From positions 1 to 64,000 of the forward strand of contig DHNQ01000012.1 of the NCBI GenBank assembly GCA_002409595.1: 64,000 bases of DNA, written 5' to 3'. A program made the translations under genes and the position numbers. Of the stretch, positions 35,518 to 44,091 are shown piece after piece. The stretch comes from Dysgonomonas sp. UBA5412. GTDB taxonomy: Bacteria > Bacteroidota > Bacteroidia > Bacteroidales > Dysgonomonadaceae. Position 1 is the stretch's first letter. Every line of letters begins with the position of its first letter. A model generated the notes under the pieces. The model was given only the letters and a program-made list of their open reading frames with translations, did not search any database and was not told the DNA's origin.

Positions 35518-36510
35518 ATGGATTTCGATCAATTTCACGAAACACTGCGGACGCTCTACGACCAGATGATGCCTTTGTGCAGCAATATGATCGGAGTGGC
35601 CAAAGGGATAGCCGGACTGGGAGCCTTATTCTATGTGGCTTATCGGGTATGGCAATCCCTGTCAAGGGCTGAGCCGATAGATGTGTATCCGCTCCTTCGT
35701 CCCTTTGCTATCGGTTTGTGTATTATGTTTTTCCCGACCATTGTATTGGGAACAATTAATAGCATTATGAGTCCGGTAGTACAAGGAACACACGGGATGC
35801 TACAATCCGAAACCTTTGATATGAACAAGTACGCTCAACAGAAAGACCAGTTGGAATACGAGATTATGCGTAAGAATCCCGAAACAGCATATCTGGTGGA
35901 TAACGAGATATGGGATGCCAAACTGGACGAACTGGGAATTACCGATGTGGGGACAAAAGTAGGACTTTACATTGAAAAGGGGTTGTACGAAACCAAAAAA
36001 TGGATACGGGAAGCATTCAGAGAGCTGCTGGAGATACTCTTCAAAGCGGCGGCATTGGTGATTGATGTGATACGGACCTTTTTTCTGATTGTGCTTGCGA
36101 TATTAGGTCCTATTGCTTTTGCCATATCTGTCTGGGATGGTTTTCAATCAACGCTTACTCAATGGATAACACGGTATATTTCAGTCTATCTGTGGTTACC
36201 TGTCTCCGATCTGTTCAGTACCATATTGGCAAGACTTCAATCCTTGATGTTACAAGCAGATATTGTGCGTATGCAGACCGATCCAAACTTCTCGATAGAT
36301 AGTTCCGATGTCATCTATATTCTATTTTTAGTGATAGGGATTGTAGGGTTCTTTACGATACCGACTGTTGCCGGATGGATTATCTCGGCTGGAGGCATGG
36401 GTAACTTCGGTAAGAATGTCAACCAAACAGCAACCAAAGCGAGTGCTATGGCAGGAGGTGCTGCGGGGGCTGCTGCCGGAAATATTATGGGAAGGTTGAA
36501 GGGAAAATAA
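35518..36510 (+). CDS. traJ: TraJ, VirB6-like polytopic channel protein
   Basis: The 330-residue protein begins MDFDQFHETLRTLYDQMMPLCSNMIGVAKGIAGLGALFYVAYRVWQ in pieces and has about six to seven transmembrane helices, including PFAIGLCIMFFPTIVLGTIN and the ALVIDVIRTFFLIVLAILGPIAFAI block. That last block is diagnostic of TraJ/VirB6-like proteins in Bacteroidota ICEs. The C-terminal tail is Ala/Gly-rich (GGAAGAAAGNIMGRLKGK). VirB6 proteins form part of the inner-membrane pore. Flanked by the two longest leader repeats. Confidence 0.94.
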   Translation: MDFDQFHETLRTLYDQMMPLCSNMIGVAKGIAGLGALFYVAYRVWQSLSRAEPIDVYPLLRPFAIGLCIMFFPTIVLGTINSIMSPVVQGTHGMLQSETFDMNKYAQQKDQLEYEIMRKNPETAYLVDNEIWDAKLDELGITDVGTKVGLYIEKGLYETKKWIREAFRELLEILFKAAALVIDVIRTFFLIVLAILGPIAFAISVWDGFQSTLTQWITRYISVYLWLPVSDLFSTILARLQSLMLQADIVRMQTDPNFSIDSSDVIYILFLVIGIVGFFTIPTVAGWIISAGGMGNFGKNVNQTATKASAMAGGAAGAAAGNIMGRLKGK

Positions 36511-36621
36511 TACGAATGAGCCAATTATTTAATATGCCAATTTGCCAATGAGTTATGGATTACAAGGCTCAGTAATTTTCATTGGCACATCGGCACATTT
36601 ACAAATTATCACATTGAAAAA
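36511..36621 (+). repeat. Leader repeat copy 3, upstream of traK
   Basis: Left arm 36531-36555 and right arm 36576-36600 are imperfectly complementary. The text from CATTGGCACATCGGCACATT to the traK ATG matches the leaders of traJ and mobC with only scattered changes. Confidence 0.8.
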
Positions 36622-37245
36622 ATGGAATTTAAATCATTAAAAAATATTGAATCAAGCTTTAAACAGCTACGTATCTTCGGTATTGTCTTTCTCTGTCTGT
36701 GTGCTATTGTCGCGGGATATTCCGTGTACAGTGCGTACAGTTTTGCAGAAGCACAACGCCAGAAGATCTATGTGCTGGACAACGGCAAATCGTTGATGCT
36801 TGCCCTTTCGCAGGACTTGTCTCAAAACAGACCGGTGGAAGCTCGCGAGCATGTCAAACGATTTCACGAACTCTTCTTCACCTTATCTCCCGATAAGTCG
36901 GCTATTGAAAGCAATATCCAACGGGCATTGTTCCTGTCGGATCGATCGGCTTTCAATTACTACAAAGATTTATCGGAGAAAGGATATTACAATCGTATTA
37001 TTTCGGGAAACATCAACCAGAGTATTCAGGTGGATAGTATTTCCTGTAATCTGAATGTATATCCTTACGAGGTGGCTACCTATGCTAAACAGATGATTAT
37101 CCGTGAGAGCAATATCACGGAACGCAGTTTAGTAACTACCTCTCGCTTATTAAACTCCGTCCGCTCCGATAATAATCCGCATGGATTTACGATTGAGGGA
37201 TTCGAAATTAGGGAGAATAAGGATTTGAGAGTATTGGACAGATAA
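36622..37245 (+). CDS. traK: TraK, VirB8-like conjugation protein
   Basis: The 207-residue protein begins MEFKSLKNIESSFKQLRIFGI and has one transmembrane helix (about 17-38, IFGIVFLCLCAIVAGYSVYSAY), then a soluble domain with the family blocks YVLDNGKSLMLALSQD, NRPVEAREHVKRFHELFFTL and GYYNRIISGNINQSIQVDSI. These mark TraK of CTnDOT-like elements, which occupies the VirB8 position bridging inner membrane and periplasmic core. A gap of 10 bp precedes traL. Confidence 0.94.
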   Translation: MEFKSLKNIESSFKQLRIFGIVFLCLCAIVAGYSVYSAYSFAEAQRQKIYVLDNGKSLMLALSQDLSQNRPVEAREHVKRFHELFFTLSPDKSAIESNIQRALFLSDRSAFNYYKDLSEKGYYNRIISGNINQSIQVDSISCNLNVYPYEVATYAKQMIIRESNITERSLVTTSRLLNSVRSDNNPHGFTIEGFEIRENKDLRVLDR

Positions 37246-37255
37246 TACCAAGCCT

Positions 37256-37588
37256 ATGAAAGACTTTTTTAGAGAAATAGGGTATTGGATAGAAGACAGG
37301 CTTAAAAGCTTGTGTGGAGAGATTACTCCCGATAAAAGACTGACTGTGATTCTGATTATGCTCTTACTTTTTACGATTCTCAATCTCTACTTCACATTTA
37401 CATCCATTGCAAATTGGGGCAGGGAACAGGAACGAAAGGAACAACTCAAGATAGAGCATATCAGACAGTTGGAATTAGAAAGGACAAAGCCAGGCAAGTG
37501 GGATCCCGGGTTTATGGATTCGGAAATAGACACTTCGGTTTTGGATAGTATTAACATTGAAAAAATAGAAAATTTATATGGCAGATAA
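37256..37588 (+). CDS. traL: TraL (DUF3989) small membrane protein
   Basis: The 110-residue protein has a cytoplasmic amphipathic start (MKDFFREIGYWIEDRLKSLCGE), one transmembrane helix (about 31-52, LTVILIMLLLFTILNLYFTF) and a charged tail with repeated Glu/Lys (ERKEQLKIEHIRQLELERTK). DUF3989 proteins sit between TraK and TraM in Bacteroidota ICEs. Its last codons overlap the start of traM by 11 bp, so the genes are translationally linked. Molecular role is unknown to me. Confidence 0.88.
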   Translation: MKDFFREIGYWIEDRLKSLCGEITPDKRLTVILIMLLLFTILNLYFTFTSIANWGREQERKEQLKIEHIRQLELERTKPGKWDPGFMDSEIDTSVLDSINIEKIENLYGR

Positions 37589-38876
37589 ACCAAAAATTAG
37601 CGTAGAGCAAAAGCAGAAGCTAATCAAATATGCAGTCTTTGCATTGATGGCGATTGTTTGTGCGGGATGTATCTGGCTGATATTTTCGCCTTCGGATGAA
37701 GATAAAGCTAAAGAACAGATAGGCATGGGATTCAATGCCGATATACCCGATCCCAAAGGGGATGGAATTATTGGCGACAAGAAAGATGCCTACGAACAGG
37801 AACAGATGAAAGAGCGGCAAAAGGAGCGGATGCAATCACTTCAAGGCTATGCAGATATGTTGGAGAACTCGAAACAGGAAAAAGTAACTCTTGACTTGGG
37901 TGCAGATCCGACAGTAATTCCAACAAAAGAAACGAAGAAAGCACCCATCAACAATTCTGTTTCTGCTTATCAGGACATTAATCGGACTTTGGGTAATTTT
38001 TATGAAAAGCCCAATAATGATCCTGAAAAGGAAGAAATGCAAAAGAAATTGGAAGAATTGGAAGCCAAAATGCGAGAGAAAGAAGATGCCAAAAATGCAA
38101 TGGATGAGCAACTGGCTTTGATGGAGAAATCCTACGAAATAGCAGCGAAATATATGCCGCAGGGACAACAAGGAGAGCCATTTGGACAAAGTAGTAGCAA
38201 TAACTCACTAGGTAATAGGCTTGCCAACTATGGGAATAATAACGCATCGAAGAATGAAAAATCCAAAGTAACCCCTGTAAAACAGATTAACAATCAAATG
38301 GTTTCGACTCTACAACAGCAATTTACAGGTAGTGAATTGTTTGTCATGTATGACCAACCTCGCAATACAGGGTTCAATACACTAGGAGGAGAACGGGGGG
38401 TGTCGGAAAAGAATACCATCTCGGCAGTTGTACAAGGGGATCAGACTTTAGTAGACGGACAAAGTATTCGTCTGCGACTGACTGAACCATTGATGGCAGG
38501 AACGGTATTTATTCCTGAAAATATCATTATCACAGGGCAAGCCAAGATACAAGGTGAGCGTTTGGAAATTCTGATTGCTTCTCTCGAATATCAAGGAACG
38601 ATACTACCTGTTGAACTGACTGTGTATGATTCGGATGGACAAAAAGGTGTATATATTCCAGGCTCATTGGAGCTAAATGCAGGAAAAGAGATTGTTGCCA
38701 ATATGGGAAACAGCATGGGTACAAGTTTTACCATGACACAAAGTGCCAGCTCCCAAATTGCCTCTGATGTCAGTAAGGGAGCGATACAAGGTGTGTCGGC
38801 TTATATGCAAAAGAAGATTCGTCAGGTAAAAGTAACACTCAAATCGGGATATAGGGTAATGCTAATGCCGAAATAG
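37578..38876 (+). CDS. traM: TraM, VirB10-like trans-envelope protein
   Basis: The 432-residue protein has one N-terminal transmembrane helix (about 16-35, YAVFALMAIVCAGCIWLIF), a long charged coiled-coil and low-complexity region (about 60-250, with EEMQKKLEELEAKMREKEDA) and a C-terminal VirB10-type beta domain (about 265-432, with GVSEKNTISAVVQGDQTLVDG and LTEPLMAGTVFIPENIIITG in parts). This is TraM of CTnDOT-like systems, spanning inner to outer membrane. It overlaps traL. Confidence 0.94.
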   Translation: MADKPKISVEQKQKLIKYAVFALMAIVCAGCIWLIFSPSDEDKAKEQIGMGFNADIPDPKGDGIIGDKKDAYEQEQMKERQKERMQSLQGYADMLENSKQEKVTLDLGADPTVIPTKETKKAPINNSVSAYQDINRTLGNFYEKPNNDPEKEEMQKKLEELEAKMREKEDAKNAMDEQLALMEKSYEIAAKYMPQGQQGEPFGQSSSNNSLGNRLANYGNNNASKNEKSKVTPVKQINNQMVSTLQQQFTGSELFVMYDQPRNTGFNTLGGERGVSEKNTISAVVQGDQTLVDGQSIRLRLTEPLMAGTVFIPENIIITGQAKIQGERLEILIASLEYQGTILPVELTVYDSDGQKGVYIPGSLELNAGKEIVANMGNSMGTSFTMTQSASSQIASDVSKGAIQGVSAYMQKKIRQVKVTLKSGYRVMLMPK

Positions 38877-38958
38877 TTTCAAGTTACTTCGCCCTTCAGG
38901 CAGTTACAAGTTGACAAAGAAAATAAACAGTAGAATATTAAAATTAAAAACAAGAAAA

Positions 38959-39960
38959 ATGAGAATATTATTAGTTATCGCATTGGCTTGGATGCTTCCA
39001 TTGATGCTACTCCAAGCGCAAACAGATGAAAACACATCTGAAAATAAAGAACAACGCTATGATAGAACCGAAACGTATCAGCATGAGTTACAGAATGTAT
39101 TGAAACCTTCCTCGGGAGATTTCTATGATGGATTATCTAAGAAAATAACCTTTGATCGGATGATTCCGCCTTACGGTTTAGAAGTGACTTTTGACAAAAC
39201 GGTCCATATCATTTTTCCATCGACTATAAACTATGTGGACTTGGGTTCTAACAATATTGTAGCAGGGAAAGCCGGAACATCGGATAATGTCCTTCGAATA
39301 AAAGCAGCTATCCGAAGCTTTGAAACAGAGACCAATATGGCTGTGATAACAGATGAAGGTAGCTATTATACCTTCAATATAAAATATGCAGACGAGCCAG
39401 AAAAACTTAATGTGGAAATGAAGGATTTTATGCACGATGGCATAGCTGTGAATCGCCCCAATAACAGTATGGAAATTTATCTCAAAGAATTGGGTAGCGA
39501 ATCACCAAGATTGGTACATCTGATTAACACTTCGATTTTCAAGAATAATAAAAGGCATATCAAGCACATAGGTTCTAAACGTTTTGGAATACAATACCTG
39601 CTCAAAGGGATTTATACCCATAATGGGCTTCTGTATTTACATACAGAAATCAAGAATTTATCTAGTCTTCCTTTCGATATTGATTTTATCCGAATGAAGA
39701 TTGTAGATAAAAAGGTCTTGAAACAAACCGCTATTCAGGAAATGGTTATTTATCCGCTTCGTGCCTACAATATGATTAATCAGGTAGGCGGAAAGAAAGC
39801 TGAGCGTACTGTGTTTACAATCGAAAAGATCAGTATTCCCGATGATAAGCACCTCGTAATAGAACTCTTTGAAAGAAGTGGCGGTAGAAACCAATCGTTT
39901 ATTGTTGAGAATGATGATCTGCTGCGAGCAGAAGAGATTAACGAACTCAAAGTTAAATAA
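38959..39960 (+). CDS. traN: TraN (DUF4138), VirB9-like outer-membrane-complex protein
   Basis: The ATG at 38959 (MRILLVIALAWMLPLMLLQAQ) gives a good signal peptide; an upstream TTG reading adds 16 basic residues with no signal and is not used. The 333-residue mature-type protein shows DUF4138 features: YGLEVTFDKTVHIIFPSTINYVDLGSNNIVAGKAG in pieces, VLRIKAAIRSFETETNMAVITDEG in pieces, and a C-terminal half with GIYTHNGLLYLHTEIKNLSSLPFDIDFIR. TraN is the VirB9-like partner of TraM. The next gene starts one base after its stop. Confidence 0.93.
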   Translation: MRILLVIALAWMLPLMLLQAQTDENTSENKEQRYDRTETYQHELQNVLKPSSGDFYDGLSKKITFDRMIPPYGLEVTFDKTVHIIFPSTINYVDLGSNNIVAGKAGTSDNVLRIKAAIRSFETETNMAVITDEGSYYTFNIKYADEPEKLNVEMKDFMHDGIAVNRPNNSMEIYLKELGSESPRLVHLINTSIFKNNKRHIKHIGSKRFGIQYLLKGIYTHNGLLYLHTEIKNLSSLPFDIDFIRMKIVDKKVLKQTAIQEMVIYPLRAYNMINQVGGKKAERTVFTIEKISIPDDKHLVIELFERSGGRNQSFIVENDDLLRAEEINELKVK

Positions 39961-39961
39961 G

Positions 39962-40537
39962 ATGCATAAAATTCTATTGTCAATCATATTGTGTCTGACT
40001 TTTATTGGTCAGGCACAAGCTCAACGATATTTTCCGGGACTGTTTGGTGTACAAGCCCGAGCAGGAGTAGTGGATGGATTTAATACAAGCAAAGGCGATA
40101 GACAAGCTTATTGCTTTGGTCTCAGTTTCAATACTTACACCATGAATGCTCACCAATGGGTATTTGGAGCAGAATATCTGGAAAAGCAACATGCGTATAA
40201 GGATATTTTGATTCCAATTCAGCAATATACAGTAGATGCGGGCTATTATCATACTTTGTATGTTTTGCCCAGTCGGACTTTTTATTTGTTGACAGGAGTA
40301 TCGGGAATGGGAGGATATGAACAAGTCAATAAAGGCAAAAAACTGCTCTTTGACGGTGCAAGTATCGAAAATGAGAACAAATTTCTAGGTGGTGGAGCAA
40401 TAACATTGGAATTGGAAACTTTTCTGTCGGATAAACTCATCTTAACTCTTACCGCACGGGAAAGAGCCTTATTCGGCTCTACAACTGGAAAATTTCATTT
40501 TCAGTTGAGCGCAGGTGTTCGATTTATTATCAATTAG
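39962..40537 (+). CDS. traO: TraO conjugative transposon protein
   Basis: I use the ATG at 39962 (MHKILLSIILCLTFIGQAQAQ), which provides a signal peptide and starts one base after the traN stop; the longer upstream frame runs through traN and is rejected. The 191-residue protein then has YFPGLFGVQARAGVVDGF and GYYHTLYVLPSRTFYLLTGVSGMGGYE, both usual in TraO, and alternating hydrophobic beta strands to the end (KFHFQLSAGVRFIIN), suggesting a small outer-membrane beta-barrel. TraO is a standard member of this operon type. Confidence 0.9.
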   Translation: MHKILLSIILCLTFIGQAQAQRYFPGLFGVQARAGVVDGFNTSKGDRQAYCFGLSFNTYTMNAHQWVFGAEYLEKQHAYKDILIPIQQYTVDAGYYHTLYVLPSRTFYLLTGVSGMGGYEQVNKGKKLLFDGASIENENKFLGGGAITLELETFLSDKLILTLTARERALFGSTTGKFHFQLSAGVRFIIN

Positions 40538-40572
40538 CTAAAAACAGAACAAGAAAACTAAAAACAAAAAAA

Positions 40573-41007
40573 ATGAAAAAGATAAAACAAATAGCCTCAA
40601 TCCTTTTATTTGCGATGCTTATGATGGGTATCGCCTGTGCCTGTAGCAGCGATATTGATATTCGCCAAGATTATGAGTTTAAGGTTACCCACTTGCCTGT
40701 GCCTAAAAGGTTGAAGAAAGGGGAGACAGCTGAGATCAGGTGTCAGATAGAACGTGAAGGAAAATATGTCGAGACTTATTACAGTCTCAGGTATTTTCAG
40801 CCTGACGGAAAAGGAGAACTAAGGCTGGATGACGGCACAGTATTTCTGCCAAATGACTTGTACAATTTACTTGACAATACATTTAGATTGTACTACACCT
40901 CGCAATCAGAAGACCAGCAAGTGATAGATGTTTACTTCTCTGACAATTTTGGTAGAATTTATATGCTCTCCTTTTCTTTTAATAATGACAATTCGAAGGA
41001 GGAATAA
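40573..41007 (+). CDS. traQ: TraQ (DUF3872) lipoprotein
   Basis: The 144-residue protein has a hydrophobic signal and Cys residues (MMGIACACSSDIDIRQDYEF), a lipobox-like start, followed by an Ig-like beta domain with VTHLPVPKRLKKGETAEIRCQIEREGKY in part and the tail DVYFSDNFGRIYMLSFSFNND. This is the DUF3872/TraQ pattern. TraP, which normally precedes TraQ, is absent here, so the operon skips from TraO to TraQ. It is followed at once by a tiny open reading frame. Confidence 0.88.
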   Translation: MKKIKQIASILLFAMLMMGIACACSSDIDIRQDYEFKVTHLPVPKRLKKGETAEIRCQIEREGKYVETYYSLRYFQPDGKGELRLDDGTVFLPNDLYNLLDNTFRLYYTSQSEDQQVIDVYFSDNFGRIYMLSFSFNNDNSKEE

Positions 41008-41009
41008 CT

Positions 41010-41117
41010 ATGATGACAATGATGGTTATTTCGTATATCACCACTTGGGTAAGTATAATCTACTCGTTGGTGACTGCCCCTAGTGATGTTGAGCTTTGGG
41101 ATGAGGAAGTGGAATAA
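41010..41117 (+). CDS. 35-residue small protein after traQ
   Basis: The frame MMTMMVISYITTWVSIIYS in part, ending PSDVELWDEEVE, starts two bases after the traQ stop behind a GAAGGAGGAAT ribosome-site-like stretch at 40995-41004. It has one hydrophobic segment and an acidic tail, like a small membrane peptide. A terminator-like hairpin follows, so it would be the last gene of the tra transcript. I do not recognise it, and it could be a chance frame. Confidence 0.45.
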   Translation: MMTMMVISYITTWVSIIYSLVTAPSDVELWDEEVE

Positions 41118-41138
41118 GTACACCATATATTATAGTAG

Positions 41139-41172
41139 AAAAACCTTCAACAAAGATTGGAGGTTTTTCTTT
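41139..41172 (+). terminator. Terminator at the end of the tra operon
   Basis: AAAAACCTTCAA (41139-41150) pairs with TTGGAGGTTTTT (41157-41168) with one mismatch and a six-base loop, followed by CTTTG. It ends the rightward tra transcription unit. Confidence 0.75.
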
Positions 41173-41207
41173 GATTATTAGTATTATTGTATTCATAAAA
41201 TAGAAAT

Positions 41208-41972
41208 ATGTTCAAATATTTAGCCAGATATTATGATAGCCTGTCTTATCATTGTCCTTCAAGTAAGGAAATGACAGAGAAAATTTTAAAGCAGATTCGT
41301 ATAAAGAATCCACAAGTTATTGTGGGGAATTTCGGTTTTGGGAAAGGAAATGAAAGCCTGTTGTTGGCTCAGCATTATCCCCAAGTCATAGCTGTGGAGA
41401 GTCGCCAAGACTATATTGAAGCACTTGAAAAACAGATTGCAGAAAAGAAACTAGAAGATAAAATTCAACTTGTAAACGCACCTATGGATAAGTTACCTTT
41501 TGAAAACGAATATTTTGACCTCATTCTTTCGGAAGGAGGTATTAACTATTCAGATTTTGATTTTCGTATTAATTCATGGAAGCCATTTCTGAAAGATGGT
41601 GGCTATCTGGCTCTATCGGAATTATGTGTTTTTAAAGAAATTGAATTACCAGATGAATTAGCTGATTTTCTTTGTGACTCTTTTCCTTTCAGAGAGATTG
41701 AAACGATTGATTATAAAATCGCTCAAATCAAAGATGCCGGCTATCGAATTTGTGGACAATATAAATTACCGGATTTATGTTGGATAAATTTTTATGAGGA
41801 TAAATTTGAGTCCTACGAAGATATGCCTCAAAGATGGAAAAACTCAAAGGCAGGCAAGCAAGTGGAAGAGTATAATGAAAATTTTAAATATTTTCATTAT
41901 ATGTATAGAGAATATTTTGGCTATGTCTATTTTATTTTGAGAAAACCGCCTATTAAGATTGACGCATTATAA
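41208..41972 (+). CDS. Class I SAM-dependent methyltransferase
   Basis: The 254-residue protein has a Rossmann-type motif I (VIVGNFGFGKGNESLLLA, about 36-53), an acidic motif (VIAVESRQDYIEAL), PMDKLPFENEYFDLILSEGGINYSDF (motifs III-IV) and a later KDGGYLALSEL strand. This is the small-molecule type II methyltransferase layout. The substrate is unknown; the C-terminal part (about 170-254) is rich in Tyr and Trp. It lies 36 bp after the tra operon terminator on the same strand and is followed by non-coding DNA then an IS110 element, so it is likely cargo or a remnant of the ICE accessory region. Confidence 0.8.
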   Translation: MFKYLARYYDSLSYHCPSSKEMTEKILKQIRIKNPQVIVGNFGFGKGNESLLLAQHYPQVIAVESRQDYIEALEKQIAEKKLEDKIQLVNAPMDKLPFENEYFDLILSEGGINYSDFDFRINSWKPFLKDGGYLALSELCVFKEIELPDELADFLCDSFPFREIETIDYKIAQIKDAGYRICGQYKLPDLCWINFYEDKFESYEDMPQRWKNSKAGKQVEEYNENFKYFHYMYREYFGYVYFILRKPPIKIDAL

Positions 41973-42351
41973 GCATCTAAAATCTCCTCTCGGTCTTTTG
42001 CTTCTTTTCTTTCGTCCAGACTCATGAGAAAACCTTAGATTTACACCCTAATTATTCTATAAGCTATATGAGTGACCCACATGAAAAAGGAGGGTATTAA
42101 TACCTATGCTTCTATTTGGAACTCATTTCTTAAATACTAATCATTAATTGATATATATTTATTCTGAGACTGAAAGGCAGATAATAAGTAAACCATACTG
42201 AAAAATAGTATTTGAAAGACTGTGTTTCTATTTAGGACTTATTATTAATCTTGAATTAGGCCTATATAAGAATTTAACCTAATCGTTTTTAAGGTTTTCA
42301 GGATATATTCAAGTCCCTTTCATATATGTTAAACCTATAATCAATTAAATT
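41973..42351 (+). ncRNA. Non-coding left end of the IS110 element, candidate bridge RNA
   Basis: The 379-bp gap upstream of the transposase has no gene but has pairing arms: ATAATAAGT (42181-42189) with ACTTATTAT (42237-42245), enclosing ATACT/AGTAT (42195-42199, 42207-42211). IS110-group elements encode a structured bridge RNA in the non-coding DNA upstream of the transposase, so 42100-42340 is the place to look. Donor and target loops were not identified. The left IS end is not resolved. Confidence 0.45.
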
Positions 42352-43368
42352 ATGAAAGATTACTATTTTATTGGTATTGATGTGAGTAAAAAGAATCTGG
42401 ACTGTTGTTTATTGTATAATGGTATAGTAGTTAAGCAAGATGTAATAGGCAATCATCAAAAGAGTATAGAAAGCTACTTGTATACCATGTGTGCCGAACA
42501 AGGTATAAAATCTGAACAATTAATACTTTGTGCTGAATATACAGGATTATATATTTATCCTTTAATAACTACTTGCCAAAGTTTTGGATATAAACTTTGG
42601 ATGGAAGATCCAACACAAATAAAGTATAGTTCCGGGTTGCAGAGGGGGAAGAATGATGCTGTTGATGCTAAACGAATAGCTTTATACGCTTTTCGTTATA
42701 TTGATAGAATGAAATTATATCATCGTCCTTCATCAAGTTTAGAATCTCTTAAATTGCTCTCTTCTGAGTTGAATATGCTTTGTATTGACAAGGCAAAATA
42801 TAAAGGGCAGTTATCAGATCAAAAAGAATATATGCCTAATAATATCTATAAGCTAAAATCGAAGAGATTAGCTTTATTAATAAAAGAATTAGATAAGGCA
42901 ATACATAATATTGAAGAAAATATTGAAAATATTATTACAGAAAATGAGCAGTTATCTCATCAAATGAAATTGTTGCTTACAGTTGAAGGTATTGGCAAAA
43001 AGACAGCATTGAAAGTGATATTGGAAACGCAGGCTTTCACAAAGTTTACAGATAGTAGAAAATTTTGTTGTCATGCAGGGGTTGCACCATTCAGTTATTT
43101 ATCAGGAAGTAGTCAATATTCAAAAAACAGAGTCTCACAGAGGGCGAATAAGAGTATTAAATCTTTACTTCATTTAGCCGCATTATCTGCTCTCCAACGA
43201 AAAGATAGTGAATTGAGGATCTATTATGATCGAAAAATAGCAGAGGGGAAGAATAAGATGTGTGTATTAAATGCCGTTAGAGCAAAACTAATTGCTCGTA
43301 TGTTTGCTGTTATAAAAAATAATAGCATGTATAGTTTTAGTTATGTTAATCAACACTCTAGCCCTTAA
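42352..43368 (+). CDS. IS110-family transposase (DEDD, IS110 group)
   Basis: The 338-residue protein starts MKDYYFIGIDVSKKNLDCCL with the first RuvC-like Asp (D10), followed by CAEYTGLY (E62) and GKNDAVDAKRIA (D102, D105), giving the complete DEDD set of the IS110 family. The C-terminal Transposase_20 part has VEGIGKKTALKVILE and FCCHAGVAPFSYLSGSS, containing the candidate catalytic serine (248-254), then RANKSIKSLLHLAALSAL and the NAVRAKLIARMFAVIKN tail. The element appears intact. Such elements insert precisely with no inverted ends. It lies between the methyltransferase and the metal-efflux operon. Confidence 0.9.
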   Translation: MKDYYFIGIDVSKKNLDCCLLYNGIVVKQDVIGNHQKSIESYLYTMCAEQGIKSEQLILCAEYTGLYIYPLITTCQSFGYKLWMEDPTQIKYSSGLQRGKNDAVDAKRIALYAFRYIDRMKLYHRPSSSLESLKLLSSELNMLCIDKAKYKGQLSDQKEYMPNNIYKLKSKRLALLIKELDKAIHNIEENIENIITENEQLSHQMKLLLTVEGIGKKTALKVILETQAFTKFTDSRKFCCHAGVAPFSYLSGSSQYSKNRVSQRANKSIKSLLHLAALSALQRKDSELRIYYDRKIAEGKNKMCVLNAVRAKLIARMFAVIKNNSMYSFSYVNQHSSP

Positions 43369-43409
43369 ATATATCAGGAATATAAATAAGGCTATAAAAC
43401 TATTTGTCA

Positions 43410-43417
43410 TATCTTTG
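43410..43417 (+). promoter_or_regulatory. Candidate -7 box of the efflux regulator operon
   Basis: TATCTTTG at 43410-43417 matches TAnnTTTG and lies only 7 bases before the response-regulator ATG at 43424, so a transcript from it would be nearly leaderless. It lies just outside the IS110 gene. Confidence 0.45.
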
Positions 43418-43423
43418 TACAAT

Positions 43424-44089
43424 ATGCAGCATATCCTTATCATAGAAGATGAACCGGGAATCTGTAACTTTCTGAAACAGGGACTTGAAGAAGAAGGTTA
43501 CAGGATATCTATTGCCATCAATGGAAGGCAGGGCATCGAACTTTTCCAATCGGAGAAGCCTGACCTTATTCTTCTTGACTGGATGTTGCCCCAAATGACA
43601 GGAATTGAGGTATGTAAATCGATCCGTGAAATAGATGCTGAGGTACCTATTCTGTTTTTGACAGCTAAAGATACAATACAGGAAACAATAGAAGGGTTAC
43701 AGTCGGGCGCAAATGATTATATCAAAAAGCCATTTAGTTTTGAGGAATTGCTGGAAAGGATAAAGATTCATTTTCGAAATTATAAAGGAAAATCAAACCT
43801 TACTCTGGGCAATATTTCTCTTAATCTGAAAACTTACGAGGTAAAAGTAGATTCTTCATATGTTGCCCTTACTCAGCGAGAGTTTGAATTGCTAGAATTT
43901 CTCATCAAAAATAAGGGGAGTGTATGCAAAAGAGATGAAATTATAGAGAAAGTATGGGGTATTAATTTTGAATATGACACTGGTGTAATAGATGTATTTA
44001 TTAATGCCATACGTAAGAAATTAAACCTGGATAAAGATAACGGATATATAAAAACCATCAGAGGAGTAGGATATATAGCTAATGATTAG
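43424..44089 (+). CDS. OmpR/PhoB-family response regulator (metal efflux)
   Basis: The ATG at 43424 (MQHILIIEDEPGICNFLKQG) is the correct start; the upstream open frame is not used. The 221-residue protein has the receiver pocket Asp-Glu (D9/E10), phospho-acceptor Asp52 (ILLDWMLP), Thr/Ser and Lys positions (LTAKD, KKPFSFEEL), then a winged-helix DNA-binding domain (about 125-221, with LTQREFELLEFLIKNKG, RDEIIEKVWG and IRKKLN). It is a CusR/CzcR-like regulator. It is followed after 2 bases by the kinase gene. It probably activates the RND efflux genes downstream. Confidence 0.92.
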   Translation: MQHILIIEDEPGICNFLKQGLEEEGYRISIAINGRQGIELFQSEKPDLILLDWMLPQMTGIEVCKSIREIDAEVPILFLTAKDTIQETIEGLQSGANDYIKKPFSFEELLERIKIHFRNYKGKSNLTLGNISLNLKTYEVKVDSSYVALTQREFELLEFLIKNKGSVCKRDEIIEKVWGINFEYDTGVIDVFINAIRKKLNLDKDNGYIKTIRGVGYIAND

Positions 44090-44091
44090 AT

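Noticed and set aside
26839..36621. CRISPR or REP interpretation of the GCCAATG repeats
   Set aside because: There are only three copies, each tied to a gene start, so a leader element is the better explanation.
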